Positions 16,648 to 26,100 of a DNA stretch of 64,000 nt are shown here, in pieces (position 1 is the stretch's first letter; every line of letters begins with the position of its first letter). The stretch lies in the NCBI GenBank assembly GCA_016704445.1, contig JADJAE010000165.1:105896-169895 (forward strand). The letters run 5' to 3'. This DNA is from Deltaproteobacteria bacterium. Its GTDB lineage: Bacteria > Myxococcota_A > Polyangia > Polyangiales > Ga0077539. The position numbers and the translations under genes were made by a program. The notes under the pieces are model-generated. The model was not told the DNA's origin. It saw only the letters and a program-made list of their open reading frames with translations, and did no database searches.

Positions 16648-18201
16648 TAGAAGCTCCTCACGGCGGGGGGCGTTCCGAAGAGGGCGCGCTGGTCGGGGGT
16701 GGGCGCGTCGGTGGCGTCGAGGGGAAGGCCGAGCGACGGGCCGCGGTCGGTGAGCGCGCGACGAAAGCGCTCCCAGTCGGCGAGCAGCTGCACCGCATAG
16801 CGATCGGAGACGTCGGCCTGCTCCTGCGCGAAGCCAGCGGGGTCGCGCGCGACGACGGACGCGATGGCGGGCGCGACGGATGTGCCATCGGGCAGCGGCG
16901 CTGCGTGGAGGCGGGCGACGAGCGCGCCGAGGCGGCGGGCGAGCGAGGTGAGCGCGTCAGGGGGTGCCGAGCGCCGCGACGAGTCGATCGACGCGGATCG
17001 TCTTGTGGCCAGCGCTCTCGGTGCGCACGAGCACCGGCAGGCCGAGCCATTCGTCTGCGCCCCAGAGGGGATCGGCGTCGGGCACGGCCCACAGCGCGCG
17101 CGCCGAAGCCACCAGCCGCGCGGGCACGGTGTCGAACCACACGCCCGGCGGCGGCCCCCCCGGGACGACGCTGTCGGCGAGCTCCTTCACCTCGAGGATG
17201 ACGTCGTCGTCGGGGGCGTCGGAGGGGCCCCGCACGAGCACGAGCGCGCGCACCCGGGGCCACGAGGCGACGCCGCTGCCGTACTCGCGGGCGCTGTCGA
17301 GTACGGCGAAATACTCCGCGGGCGGTGGTGCGAGCAGGGTCGCGCGATAGCGGGACAACAACGCCGGGAGCGCGTCGCGCGCGGGCTCCGGGAGCTCGGC
17401 CAGCACGTTCTCGGAATCGGTCGGGTCGGGCGCCCCACGGAGAATCGTGCGGCGCGCGCCGGTGAGCACCGTGAGGTCGGACAGCTCGCGGCGACGGTCG
17501 GCGTCGCGCTGCCCGCGACGGAACAGGTCATCGAGCACCAGGTCGCCGCCGCCGGCGGTGACGCGCGCGCGAGCGGCGCCGCGGGCGTGGGCGGCGATGG
17601 CGTCGGCGTACGCGACCGCGGCGGCGCGCACGATGGCGGGGACGGCGCCCACGGCGGCGGCGCGGGCCGCGGGCGCGTCGGGGTTGGAGAGGCGCGCGGC
17701 GAGGCAGAGGCCGACGGTGAGTCGACGGAGGTCCCAGAGGTAGGGGACGCGGTCGGCGCCGTCGAGGTCGTTGGGCTCGAGGGCGAGCGAGCCGTCGCGC
17801 GCGCGCAAGGTGCCGAAGTTCTCTAGATGGGGGTCGCCCGCGCTCCGGGGCTGCGGGAGGTCGAGGGTGAAGCGCGAGCGCGAGAGCTCGTTGGCGCCGT
17901 CGCGCCAGTCGTGGAGAAAGAGCGGGAGCGAGCCGCGGTAGAAGTCGTACGCGCCGCGCGCCATGCGGGCGTAGCGGCCCGCGACGAGCGACGGGCGCGA
18001 GCGCAGGAGGGACTGGTCGGCGCGCGCGAAGACCGAGCGTAGCGTGGCGTCGCGCGGGTCCGACGCGGGCTCGGCGCAGCGCGCGAGCGAGAGGCACATG
18101 AGCAGGGCAGTGGAGAGCCGGGCACGCACAGGTGGGCCGCGCAGTAGCCGGAAAGGAAGCGCGGTCGCAAGCGCCGGAAGCAGACGTCGCGGCGATGTCA
18201 C
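16647..18201 (-). CDS. DUF2252 family protein with export-like N-terminus, one frameshift
   Basis: About 517 residues after repairing one break. DUF2252 hallmarks are clear: MARGAYDFYRGS, SAGDPHLENFGTL, LEPNDLDGADRVPYLWDLRRL. DUF2252 has a kinase-like fold of unknown role. At 16960-16964 a run of five G (C on the coding strand) shifts the frame and gives an early stop right after ALGTP. With four bases the protein continues as GTPDALTSLARRLGALVARL and ends in PPAVRSF at a TAG that overlaps the next gene's start. This strongly suggests an extra base in the sequence. The N-terminus has a hydrophobic stretch (LSTALLMCLSLARC), unusual for DUF2252 and suggestive of export or a lipoprotein, although the lipobox is imperfect. 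A GTG at VRARLST is a possible alternative start. Confidence 0.8.
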
Positions 18202-18229
18202 CGGACTGTCAGCGAGGCGGCGGCGGAGC

Positions 18230-18664
18230 TCAGTGGACCGTGAGCACCGGCACCGACGAGAAGCGCACGACGCGCTCAGCGACGCTGCCCAGCAGCGCGC
18301 GGCGCAGGCCCGTGCGGCCGTGGGTACCGACCACCACGAGGTCGGCGCAGAGCGGCGAGATCGCGCCCACGATCTGGTCCCACACCAAGCCGCTGAGCAG
18401 CGTGGATTCGGCCTCGACGTGGTTCGCTCGCAGCGTCTCGAGCAGCGCGTCGAGCTGCTTTCGCGCGGCCTGCTCGACCGGCGTATGCCACTCGAAGCCG
18501 GGATCGAACATCAGGCTCGTCGCGACGTGAGGTAGCTCCCACACGTGCACGATGTGCAACCGTGCGCCGTAACGCTGCGCCAGGTCGGCGGCGCGCTCGA
18601 CGGCGCGGCCCGACCCGTCGCTGAAGTCCGTACCCACCAGCACCTTCGTGAATGGCTTGACCAT
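18230..18664 (-). CDS. universal stress protein, UspA family
   Basis: 144 residues, the normal single-domain length. It begins MVKPFTKVLVGTDFSDGS, with the conserved Asp of the first strand, and ends with the ATP-binding signature G-2x-G-9x-G-S (GTHGRTGLRRALLGS), then VPVLTVH. It is therefore probably an ATP-binding Usp that helps cells under stress. It shares a 385-bp divergent upstream region with the thioredoxin-rhodanese gene. The stop lies 28 bp from the start of the DUF2252 gene, so the two could be cotranscribed. Family is certain; the inducing stress is not visible. Confidence 0.95.
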   Translation of the reverse strand: MVKPFTKVLVGTDFSDGSGRAVERAADLAQRYGARLHIVHVWELPHVATSLMFDPGFEWHTPVEQAARKQLDALLETLRANHVEAESTLLSGLVWDQIVGAISPLCADLVVVGTHGRTGLRRALLGSVAERVVRFSSVPVLTVH

Positions 18665-19049
18665 GCGACTGACTCCTCCAAGAGCGGAGGTCCACTGCCT
18701 CCGTGACCGATGAATTGCACAGGTCGTGCGAGTGGAGAGTGGCGCGACGAGAACGTCTCCGCGCGGTCACGAGCGCGTCGCACGCGAAGGAGGAGCCAGA
18801 GCGCTTGCGGGCCGCAGCCCGAACATCGCGCACGAGTAGCCGCCCAGGAAGAGCAGGTCGACGACCAGCGCTCGCACCGCCCAGCAGATCGTGCGGCGCG
18901 GCCAGAGGGCGGCCTCCGCCGCAGCACCGAGGAGGGGGCCGCGGATGGAATCCCGTCGCGAAATGGATTAGAGCCCGACGCGCCCGTGAAGGACGAGGCG
19001 CGCCCGCTCCGGTGGGGTGTGGCGCAACGACGGAAGAGAGAGGGAATCC
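18665..19049. other. divergent intergenic region, no clear gene
   Basis: This 385-bp gap separates the divergent universal stress protein and thioredoxin-rhodanese genes and should hold both promoters. A GAGAGAGGGA lies just before the ATG at 19050. On the minus strand a short hydrophobic frame (ending ...DLLFLGGYSCAMFGLRP then a few residues and stop, about 18780-18890) has no plausible start codon, so it is not called. I see no repeat or hairpin of note. Confidence 0.6.
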
Positions 19050-19691
19050 ATGGCGGTGTTGAGCGTCACGACGGCCACCTTCCAGCGCGAGGTGCTCCAG
19101 AGCGAGCTCCCGGTGCTGATCGACCTGTGGGCGCCGGGGTTTCCGGCGTGCCGACAGCTCTCGCCGAGGGTCGAGGAGGTCGCCCGCGAGCTCGAGGGCA
19201 AGCTCAAGGCCGTCAAGGTCAACGTCGAGGAGAATCCCCAGGTCGCGAAGATGTTCCGGGCCACCGAGGTCCCGATGCTCATCGTGGTCGCGGGGGGACG
19301 GCCGGTGAACGCCGCCAAGGGGCCTATCTCCAAGGCGGAGATCCTGGAGCTGGTCGAGCCCCACCTCCCGGGCGCCGAGGACGAGATCCCGGCCAAGGAA
19401 CTCCCTCCCCTGATCAAGGCAGGAAAGGTATTGATCGTCGACGTGCGCGACACGGGGCCCTTCCAGCGCGCCCACATCCCAGGCGCCCGCAACGTCCCCG
19501 CCGAGAGCATCACCCTCGCCGCGCAGACCCTCGCCATGGAGCGCAAGCCCGTGGTGCTCTACGACCGCTCGGGCGGCGAGGACGTGCGCAAGGCCTTCGA
19601 TGCGCTGCAGCAGATCGGGCTGCCCGCGGCCATCCTGAAGGGCGGCTTCCTGGCCTGGGAGTCCGAGGGCTACGACATCGAACGTTCGTAG
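19050..19691 (+). CDS. thioredoxin-rhodanese fusion lacking both catalytic cysteines
   Basis: 213 residues; the ATG at 19050 follows GAGAGGGA. Residues 1-105 are a thioredoxin fold (LPVLIDLWAPGFPACRQLSPRV, ATEVPMLIVVAGG). The active-site CGPC is replaced by FPAC, so the nucleophilic Cys is gone and only the second remains. Residues about 115-213 are a rhodanese domain (VLIVDVRDTGPFQRAHIPGA, AAILKGGFLAWESEGYDIE). Its loop reads VVLYDRSGGED where active enzymes have Cys at the Asp position. Both domains have therefore lost the residue that forms the covalent intermediate. The bases at both sites are unambiguous and the frame is intact. The protein may bind or sense rather than catalyse. This is inferred from the sequence; the folds are well supported. 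Confidence 0.85.
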   Translation: MAVLSVTTATFQREVLQSELPVLIDLWAPGFPACRQLSPRVEEVARELEGKLKAVKVNVEENPQVAKMFRATEVPMLIVVAGGRPVNAAKGPISKAEILELVEPHLPGAEDEIPAKELPPLIKAGKVLIVDVRDTGPFQRAHIPGARNVPAESITLAAQTLAMERKPVVLYDRSGGEDVRKAFDALQQIGLPAAILKGGFLAWESEGYDIERS

Positions 19692-19750
19692 GATTTCGGC
19701 CACGTTGTGACCGATTGACAGCGTTCGGGGGGGGCTCAATGTAGCCCCCG

Positions 19751-22024
19751 ATGGAGCTGATTCCGACGCCGATGCCGGACGGCGACGTCAAGGTCGACAT
19801 TCTCCTTGTCGACGACAACCCCAACAACCTGCTGGCCCTTGAGGCGATGCTGTCCGACCTGGGACAGAACCTCGTCCGCGCCCACTCCGGCGTCGACGCG
19901 CTGCGCAGGCTGCTGGAGGGTGACTTCGCCCTCGCCCTGCTCAACATCCAGATGCCCGACCTGGATGGCTTCCAGACGGCGGAGCTCATCCGGTCGAGGG
20001 AGCGCTCGCGGCACATGCCGATCATCTTCCTGACGGCGCACAACAGGTCCGACGACCAGATATCGAAGGCCTACGAGCTCGGCGCGGTCGACATCCTCTT
20101 CAAGCCCATCGTCCCGGCCATCCTGCGCGCCAAGGTGCAGGCCTTCGTCGAGCTCTCCCGCAAGACCGAGGAGATGAAGCGCCAGGCCCAGCTGCTGCGC
20201 GAGGCCACGCAGCGGGAGCACGAGCGCCGGCTGGAGGAGGCCTCCCAGCGCTGGGAGGCCGAGCGGCTCCGCGAGGAGATGGTCAAGGAGCGCAGGCTCA
20301 CCGAGACCCTGGCCCGCACCGTGGCCGAGCGAGAGCGCGCCGAGGCGGCGCTCCAGTCGAGCAACGACCGGCTGCGCTTCCTCTCGGAGATGGCCAACCG
20401 GCTGCTGGTGGGAGAGCGCCCGAAGGAGCTGCTCCACTCGCTCTACCGCGACCTCTCGGGGCACCTCAACCTGGAGGTCTACTTCAACTACCTGCTCCAG
20501 CCCGACGGCCACACGCTGCGGCTGGAGGACTTCAGCGGCGTCGACGACGGGGCGGCGCAGGCGCTTCACCTGGTGCAGCTCGGCGAGGGGCTCCCGGGCA
20601 CCGTCGCCCAGACCCGCCGCTCGCTCATCGTCGAGCACGTCCACGGGTCCGACGACCCGACCGTCGCCGGGATACGCCGCCTCGGGCTCACCGCCCACGC
20701 CTGCTCCCCCTGGTCGCGCAGGGTCGGCTGCTGGGCACCCTCGCCTTCGGCACCCGGCAGCGCGCCGCCTTCCTGCCCGACGACATCGCCGTGATGCAGG
20801 TGGTCTGCGACCAGGTGGCGGTGTCGCTCGAGCGCGCGCGGCTCATCGAGGAGCTCTCTCTCCGCAACTACGACCTGGCCGACGCCGACCGGCGCAAGGA
20901 CGAGTTCCTGGCGATGCTGGCGCACGAGCTCCGCAACCCGATGGCCCCGATCGTCAACGCGGTGCACCTGCTGCGTCTGCCGCAGGCCACGGGGCCGGTG
21001 GTGCAGCGGGCGCTCGACGCCATCGACCGCCAGGTGGGTCACATGGTGCGCCTCGTCGACGACCTGCTCGACCTCTCCCGCATCAACACGGGCAAGGTCG
21101 AGCTGCGCAAGGAGCGGGTGTCGCTCTCGACCATCATCGAGCACGCGGTGCAGACCAGCGCGCCGCTGGTGCAGAAGCAGAAGCACGAGTTCGTGCTCTC
21201 GATGCCGCCGGAGGAGATCAGGCTGATCGCCGACCGCACGAGGCTCACGCAGGTGGTGTCAACCTGCTCAACAACGCGGGCCAAGTACTCGCCTCCCGGC
21301 GGGCGCATCGACCTCGTGGTGGTGCGCGAAGGGCGGGAAGGTGGTGATCACCGTGCGCGACCGGGGCATCGGCATCCGGCCGGAGATGCTCGACTCGGTG
21401 TTCGGGCTCTTCGTGCAGTCCGACCGCACCGCCTGGACCGCTCGCAGGGGCCTCGGCATCGGGCTCACGCTGGTGCGCAGCCTGGTGGAGATGCACGGAG
21501 GCACCGTGGTGGCCTACAGCGAGGGCCTCGGCCGCGGCAGCGAGTTCATCGTGCGGCTGCCCATCATCGACACGCGCACGATCCCGCCGCCCCCGCCCGA
21601 GCCTCCGAGGGCCGAGGGTCGCCAGCACGGGATGAAGGTGATGGTGGTCGAGGACAACGCGGACGTGCGCGAGACCATGCGGGACTTCCTGCAGCTCTCG
21701 GGGCACGACGTGACCGTCGCGGTGGACGGTCCTTCGGCGGTGGAGGCGCTGATCGAGCAGCGGCCGGACGTGGCGCTGGTGGACATCGGCCTGCCGGGCC
21801 TCGACGGCTACCAGATGCTCGCCGCGCTGAGAGAGCGCGCGGCCGACCTGCCCACGGTGTTCATCGCCCTCACCGGATATGGGCGGCCGCAAGACCGCCA
21901 GCGCGCCTTCGAGGCTGGCTTCCACGACCACCTGGTGAAGCCGGTGGACTCCGACGCGCTCCTACGACTCCTCGACGACGCTCGCACCCGAATCGCGAGG
22001 GAACCTCCTGATGCCGACAGCTGA
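19751..22024 (+). CDS. hybrid histidine kinase (REC-coil-GAF-HisKA-HATPase-REC), frameshifted
   Basis: About 757 residues once three breaks (near 20695, near 21258 and near 21340) are joined. Order: receiver (about 14-130), coiled coil (130-210), GAF (about 215-360), HisKA with the phospho-acceptor in MLAHELRNPM (His about 391), HATPase (NLLNNA-type N box, DRGIGIRPEML, RGLGIGLTLVRSLVEMHGG), and a C-terminal receiver (VMVVEDNADVRE, VALVDIGLPGLDGY). The first receiver reads LALLNIQMPDLDGF: the phospho-acceptor Asp is Asn, while the acidic pair (VDDN) and the K/T positions remain, so it probably cannot be phosphorylated. The last receiver keeps its Asp. The stop at 22024 overlaps the start of the next kinase gene (22011). 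Stimulus and partner regulator are not visible. Confidence 0.82.
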
Positions 22025-22600
22025 TTCGCCCCGCCCGAAGGACCTGATCGACCAGCGCGAGCTCCTGAAGGTGCTCGTGGCGTTTCGCAAGGGCGACCTC
22101 TCCCAGACTGACGTTCGGAGTAGGCGGCGAGGGAGGCAGAAACCGCAAGGGCGCAAGGGCCGCAAAGGGGGAGGCGTTCCGTTGGGAGGGGAGTCGGCGT
22201 AGGTCTCGGAGACTGAAGGCCCGCGCCATCGCCCCTCCTCCTGAACGCCATCCCCTTTGCGACCCTTGCGCCCTTGCGGTTTCTGCCTCCCTCGCCGCCA
22301 ACGCCTACTCCGAATCCCAGTCTCCCAGACGATGGCCATCGAGCTCGACGGCCGTCCGCTGCAGGGAGAGTTTCGCCGCACGGCCAGGCTGGTGAACACC
22401 ATGGTCGACCAGCTCGGCTCAAGCGGGTGCTGGTGGTCGACGACGATGTGCGGAACATCTTCGCCATCACCAGCGTGCTGGAGCGCCAGGGGATGGTGGT
22501 GTCCTTCGCGGAGAACGGCCGCAAGGGCATCGAGGCCCTCAAGGCCTCGCCCAACGTCGACGTGGTGCTGATGGACGTGATGATGCCCGAGATGGTCTGA
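22011..22600 (+). pseudogene. remnant of a HAMP-repeat hybrid histidine kinase, insertion plus internal loss
   Basis: The start (MPTADSPRPKDLIDQRELL) overlaps the previous gene by 14 bp. The text KVLVAFRKGDLS is the first HAMP unit of large hybrid kinases. A 212-bp element interrupts the gene at codon 33. Removing it and one repeat copy gives GDLSQTMAIELDGRPL, exactly the conserved HAMP-array motif, followed by FRRTARLVNTMVDQLGS. The text then jumps, with a frame change near 22425, to the start of a receiver (KRVLVVDDDVRNIFAITSVL ... VVLMDVMMPEM), which ends at a TGA after half a domain. The remaining HAMP units, kinase core and receiver half, hundreds of residues, are missing. It is a deletion remnant or a collapsed assembly. 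Confidence 0.7.
22099..22330. mobile_element. 212-bp palindromic MITE-like insertion with 10-bp target duplication
   Basis: The 10-mer TCTCCCAGAC occurs at 22099-22108 and 22321-22330. Between them, 22109-22320 has long inverted arms: GGCGGCGAGGGAGGCAGAAA then CCGCAAGGGCGCAAGG near 22125-22170 is repeated in reverse at about 22250-22300 with one or two differences. The outer part TTCGGAGTAGGC pairs with GCCTACTCCGAA at 22303-22314. There is no gene inside. Its removal restores a conserved protein motif in the host gene, which shows it to be a true insertion. Arms rich in GCAAGGG resemble non-autonomous repeats seen in many large bacterial genomes (recalled, not searched). The mobilising transposase is not in the window. 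Confidence 0.85.
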
Positions 22601-22602
22601 GG

Positions 22603-22890
22603 GTCGACTTCCGCCACTACGCCCACGCCTCGCTCCGCCGCCGCCGCATCTGTAACAGCGCCCGCGCGGAGAAGCTCAGCACCGTCACCCAGCTCCTCGA
22701 CCGGGTGCTCCACGACACCGGGTCGATGGAGCGCCTGCTGCTGCAGCTCTCGGTCAACGTGACGTCGATGTTCCGCGACCCGCGGCTTCTACCGGGCGTT
22801 TCGGGAGAAGGTCGTCCCGATGCTGCGCTCGCACCCCTTCATCCGCATCTGGCACGCCGGCTGTTCGACCGGCGAGGAGGTCCTTCCGAG
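22603..22890 (+). pseudogene. fragment of a CheR-type protein methyltransferase
   Basis: The translation VDFRHYAHASLRRRRICNSA, then VLHDTGSMERLLLQLSVNVTSMFRDP, is the N-terminal domain of CheR. After a one-base shift near 22787 it continues FYRAFREKVVPMLRSHP and IRIWHAGCSTGEEV, which is the SAM-binding motif I. The match ends there, at about 22884, and the rest of the methyltransferase domain (over 120 residues) is absent. No start codon precedes it; the text follows directly on a truncated receiver. CheR methylates chemoreceptor glutamates, so a complete locus would have been a chemosensory-type cluster. Fragment identity is confident. Confidence 0.8.
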
Positions 22891-22961
22891 CGGTGACCCC
22901 GTGCAGGGCCGCGGGCTCGGCGTCGACGGGCGCGAACGCGGGGGAAGACGTACCAGCGGGA

Positions 22962-22998
22962 TCACAATTGTTGTGATCGGGGATCACAATTGTTGTGA
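22962..22998. promoter_or_regulatory. two tandem 15-bp palindromic operators
   Basis: TCACAATTGTTGTGA occurs at 22962-22976 and again at 22984-22998. Each copy is a perfect palindrome of 6-bp arms (TCACAA/TTGTGA) around TTG, and both sit in a repeated GGGATCACAATTGTTGTGA context. Centre-to-centre spacing is 22 bp, two helical turns, so two dimers would bind on one DNA face. The sites are AT-rich islands in GC-rich DNA. The repressor or activator is not recognised. The nearest downstream plus-strand start is the small frame at 22995. Confidence 0.6.
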
Positions 22999-23180
22999 AG
23001 GCCGATGCCGCGCGAGAGACCCGCCGAGCACTGCACATGCTCGTCGCCGACGGGGTGTGCGGGTGTCGCGACGATGGGGGCACGCCGGAGTTCGTGGCGA
23101 CCGCGGCGACGGCGGACCAGGTGCTCCCGCTCGGGGCGATCGGTGACTATCTCAGCCGACTGGCCGCGAGCAGGGGATGA
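22995..23180 (+). pseudogene. short frame resembling the C-terminal tail of CheB methylesterase
   Basis: A 61-codon frame ending FVATAATADQVLPLGAIGDYL. CheB methylesterases commonly end in a VDxVLPLxxI helix, so this could be the last 35 residues of a CheB whose body has been lost. CheB often follows CheR, which fits the fragments just upstream. The GTG at 22995 lies inside the second operator copy, so expression as a real small protein is doubtful. The remaining residues (RETRRALHMLVADGVC) are not diagnostic. The assignment is tentative. Confidence 0.35.
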
Positions 23181-23196
23181 GGGGCGGATTGGGGGA

Positions 23197-26100
23197 TCAG
23201 GGCAGGCCGAAGATGGCGCGGTTGGCGGAGTTGCGGCTGGTGAGGGTGCCGTCTCCGAGCTGGCCGTAGTCGCCGCGGCCCCAGCAGGTGACGGTGCCGT
23301 CGGTGCGCACCGCGCAGCCGAAGTCATCGCCCTGCTCGACGTGCTGCGCCGAGGTCAGCAGCAGCACCGAGGTGGGGAAGGGTCGCTGGGTGCGGGTGTT
23401 GTCCCCGACCTGGCCGTAGCCGTTGTAGCCCCAGCAGAGCAGCGCCCCGGAGGCGCGGCGGGCGCAGGTGCTGTTGGCGCCCGCCTCGACCTGCACCGCG
23501 TCCATGAGCACCGGCACCGGGGTGGGCGTGTTGCGCGTGGTCAGGGTGGAGTCGCCGAGCTGGCCGTAGACGTTGTGGCCCCAGCACACGACCGAGCCGT
23601 TGGAGCGACGGGCGCAGGTGTGGTTGGCGCCCGCGGTGAGCTCCACGACCTCGGTGAGACCCGACACGGCGACCGGCGCCGTGCGGTTGGTGCGCGTGCC
23701 GTCGCCGAGCTGCCCCTGGGCGTTGTAGCCCCAGCAGAGCACGGTGCCGTCACGACGGCGGGCGCAGGTGTGGTTGGCGCCCGCGGCGACCTCGACGGCG
23801 TCGCCTACGGTCAGGATCTGCACCGGCACGGTGCGCGCCGCGACGCTGCCGTCGCCGAGCTGACCCTGGGCGTTGTAGCCCCAGCAGACCACCTGGCCGG
23901 TCGCCCGCACCGCGCAGGCGTGAGCGCCGCCGACGCCGAGGTCGACCCCGTCGGCGACGCCGAAGACCGACACCGGCAGGCGCGCCGAGGCGGTGGCGCC
24001 GTTGCCGAGCTGCCCGCTGGAGCCGAGGCCCCAGCAGACGACCGTGCGGTCGCCGCGCAGGGCGCAGTTGAAGTTGGTTCCGGCGCCGAGCTGCTCGACG
24101 TCGGTGAGGCCGACCACCGCCACCGGAGACGAGCGGGTGGCGACGCCGTTGTCACCGAGCTGGCCCTGGGCGTTGTAGCCCCAGCACACGGCAGTGCGCG
24201 CCGCGGTGGTCGCGCACGCGTGGACGTTGCCGAGGGAGACTCGGAGCGTCGGGCACGTGGTGGCGGTGCAGCCCGCGCTCGCGGGCACGCCGAAGACCGA
24301 GCCGCTGGGGAGCGGGCGGTTGGTGACCGATCCGTCGCCCACCTGGCCGGAGCCGTTGCCGCCCCAGCAGGAGACGTTGCGGTCGGCGCGGCGGACGCAC
24401 GCGAAGAGCTGGCCGAGCGCGATGCGGCTCGCGTCGGCGACGCCGGCCACCGGGCCCTGCACCACGCGCTGCGTGGTGGTGTTGTCACCGAGCTGACCGC
24501 TGGAGTTCAGGCCCCAGCAGACGACCGATCCGCCGGCCCGGCGGGCGCAGGTGAAGTTCTCGCCGGTGGACACCTCGGCGGCGTCGAGCACGCCGAGCAC
24601 CAGCGACGGGGCCGAGCGGGTGGTGGTGCTGCCGTCGCCGAGGGCGCCGTTGGAGTTGAGGCCCCAGCAGAGCACCGCGCCGGTGCGGCGGAGCGCGCAG
24701 GTGTGAGAGGCCCCGGCGCTGACCTGCACCACGTCGCTGGTGGTGGGGACGACCACCGGCGAGGAGCGGCTGGCCGTGGTGCCGTCGCCGATCTGCCCGC
24801 TGGCGTTGTAGCCCCAGCAGCGGACCGTTCCGTCGCGGCGCACCGCGCAGGTGTGGGAGCGGCCCGCGCTGAGCTCGACGACGTCCGTGAGGCCGGCCAC
24901 GGCGGTGGGCAGGTTGCGGGTGACCAGGGTGGTGTCCCCGAGCTGGCCGTAGTTGTTGCGGCCCCAGCAGGAGACCGTCCCGCTGCGACGCAGCGCGCAG
25001 GAGTGGGAGCCGCCGACGGCGATCTGGACGGCGTCGGAGATGCCGAAGACCGCGATGGGCGTGGCGCGCGTGGCCGTGGCGCCGTCGCCGATCTGGCCGT
25101 AGGTGCCGGCGCCCCAGCAGCTCACGGCGCCGCTCTCGAGCAGGGCGCAGGTGTTGATGTCGCCCGCGGCGAGCTGGGTCACGCCGCGGAGGCCTGGCAC
25201 GGTGGTGGGGGCGGCGCGGCTGGTGGTGGTCCCGTCGCCGAGCTGGCTGCTGGAGTTGAGGCCCCAGCAGACGACCGAGCCGTCGGCCTGGACGGCGCAC
25301 GCGTGGGCCGCGCCGACGCCGAGGGGCAGGCCCGTGTTGCTCACGCAGCGGCCGGTGGCGCAGGTCTGCCCGGGGGCGCATGCGAGCCCGCAGCCGCCGC
25401 AGTGCATCGTCGACGAGGAGATGTCGACCTCGCAGCCGTTGGACACGGTGCGGTCGCAGTCCGCGAAGCTGCCGGTGCAGAGGCCGATGGCGCAGGCGTT
25501 CTCACGGCAGACCGCCGAGGCGTTGGCGATGCCGCAGGCGTCGGTCGCCTCGGGGGACTCGTCGGTCATGGTGTCGCAGTCGTTGTCCATCCCGTCGCAG
25601 CGCTCTGCCGAGGGGACCACCTCGCCGGTGCACGCCCCGAAGCGGCGGTCGATGCCGCAGACCTGGGTGCCGGCGCGGCAGACGCCGCGGCCCGCGGTGC
25701 CGGCGGCGCCGGAGTAGCAGCTCTGGGTGGCGCCGGGGGAGCACTCGCCGCAGCCGTCGTCGGCCATGCCGCTGCAGTCGTCGTCGATGGCGTTGCCGCA
25801 GTTCTCGGCGCCCGCAGGGAGCACCTCGCCCAGGCAGGTGGTGCCCCAGGTTCCGGTCGGGCTGCACACCTGGGTGCCGGCCACGCAGCGGCCGACGCCT
25901 CGGGTGGCCATCGAACCGGAGTAGCAGGGGCGGGTGCTGCCCGGATCGCACTCCCGGCAGCCGTCGGTGACCATGCCGTTGCAGTTCTCGTCGATGGCAT
26001 TGCCGCAGGTCTCGGCGGCGGGGAGCACCTGGCCCGGGCAGGTCGTGGGCCAGCGGCCGGAGGTGCATGTCTGCATCCCGGCCACGCAGCGTCCCTGCCC

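Noticed and set aside
18740..18930. Short hydrophobic minus-strand frame in the intergenic region before the universal stress gene
   Set aside because: It reads as a membrane-like helix but has no ATG, GTG or TTG start in frame and no ribosome site; probably chance.
22109..22320. Possible CRISPR or attenuator in the palindromic stretch
   Set aside because: There is one inverted pair only, no spacers, and a 10-bp target duplication; an insertion element explains it better.
22603..22890. A functional CheR methyltransferase
   Set aside because: The protein text stops at SAM motif I and has no start codon; most of the catalytic domain is missing.
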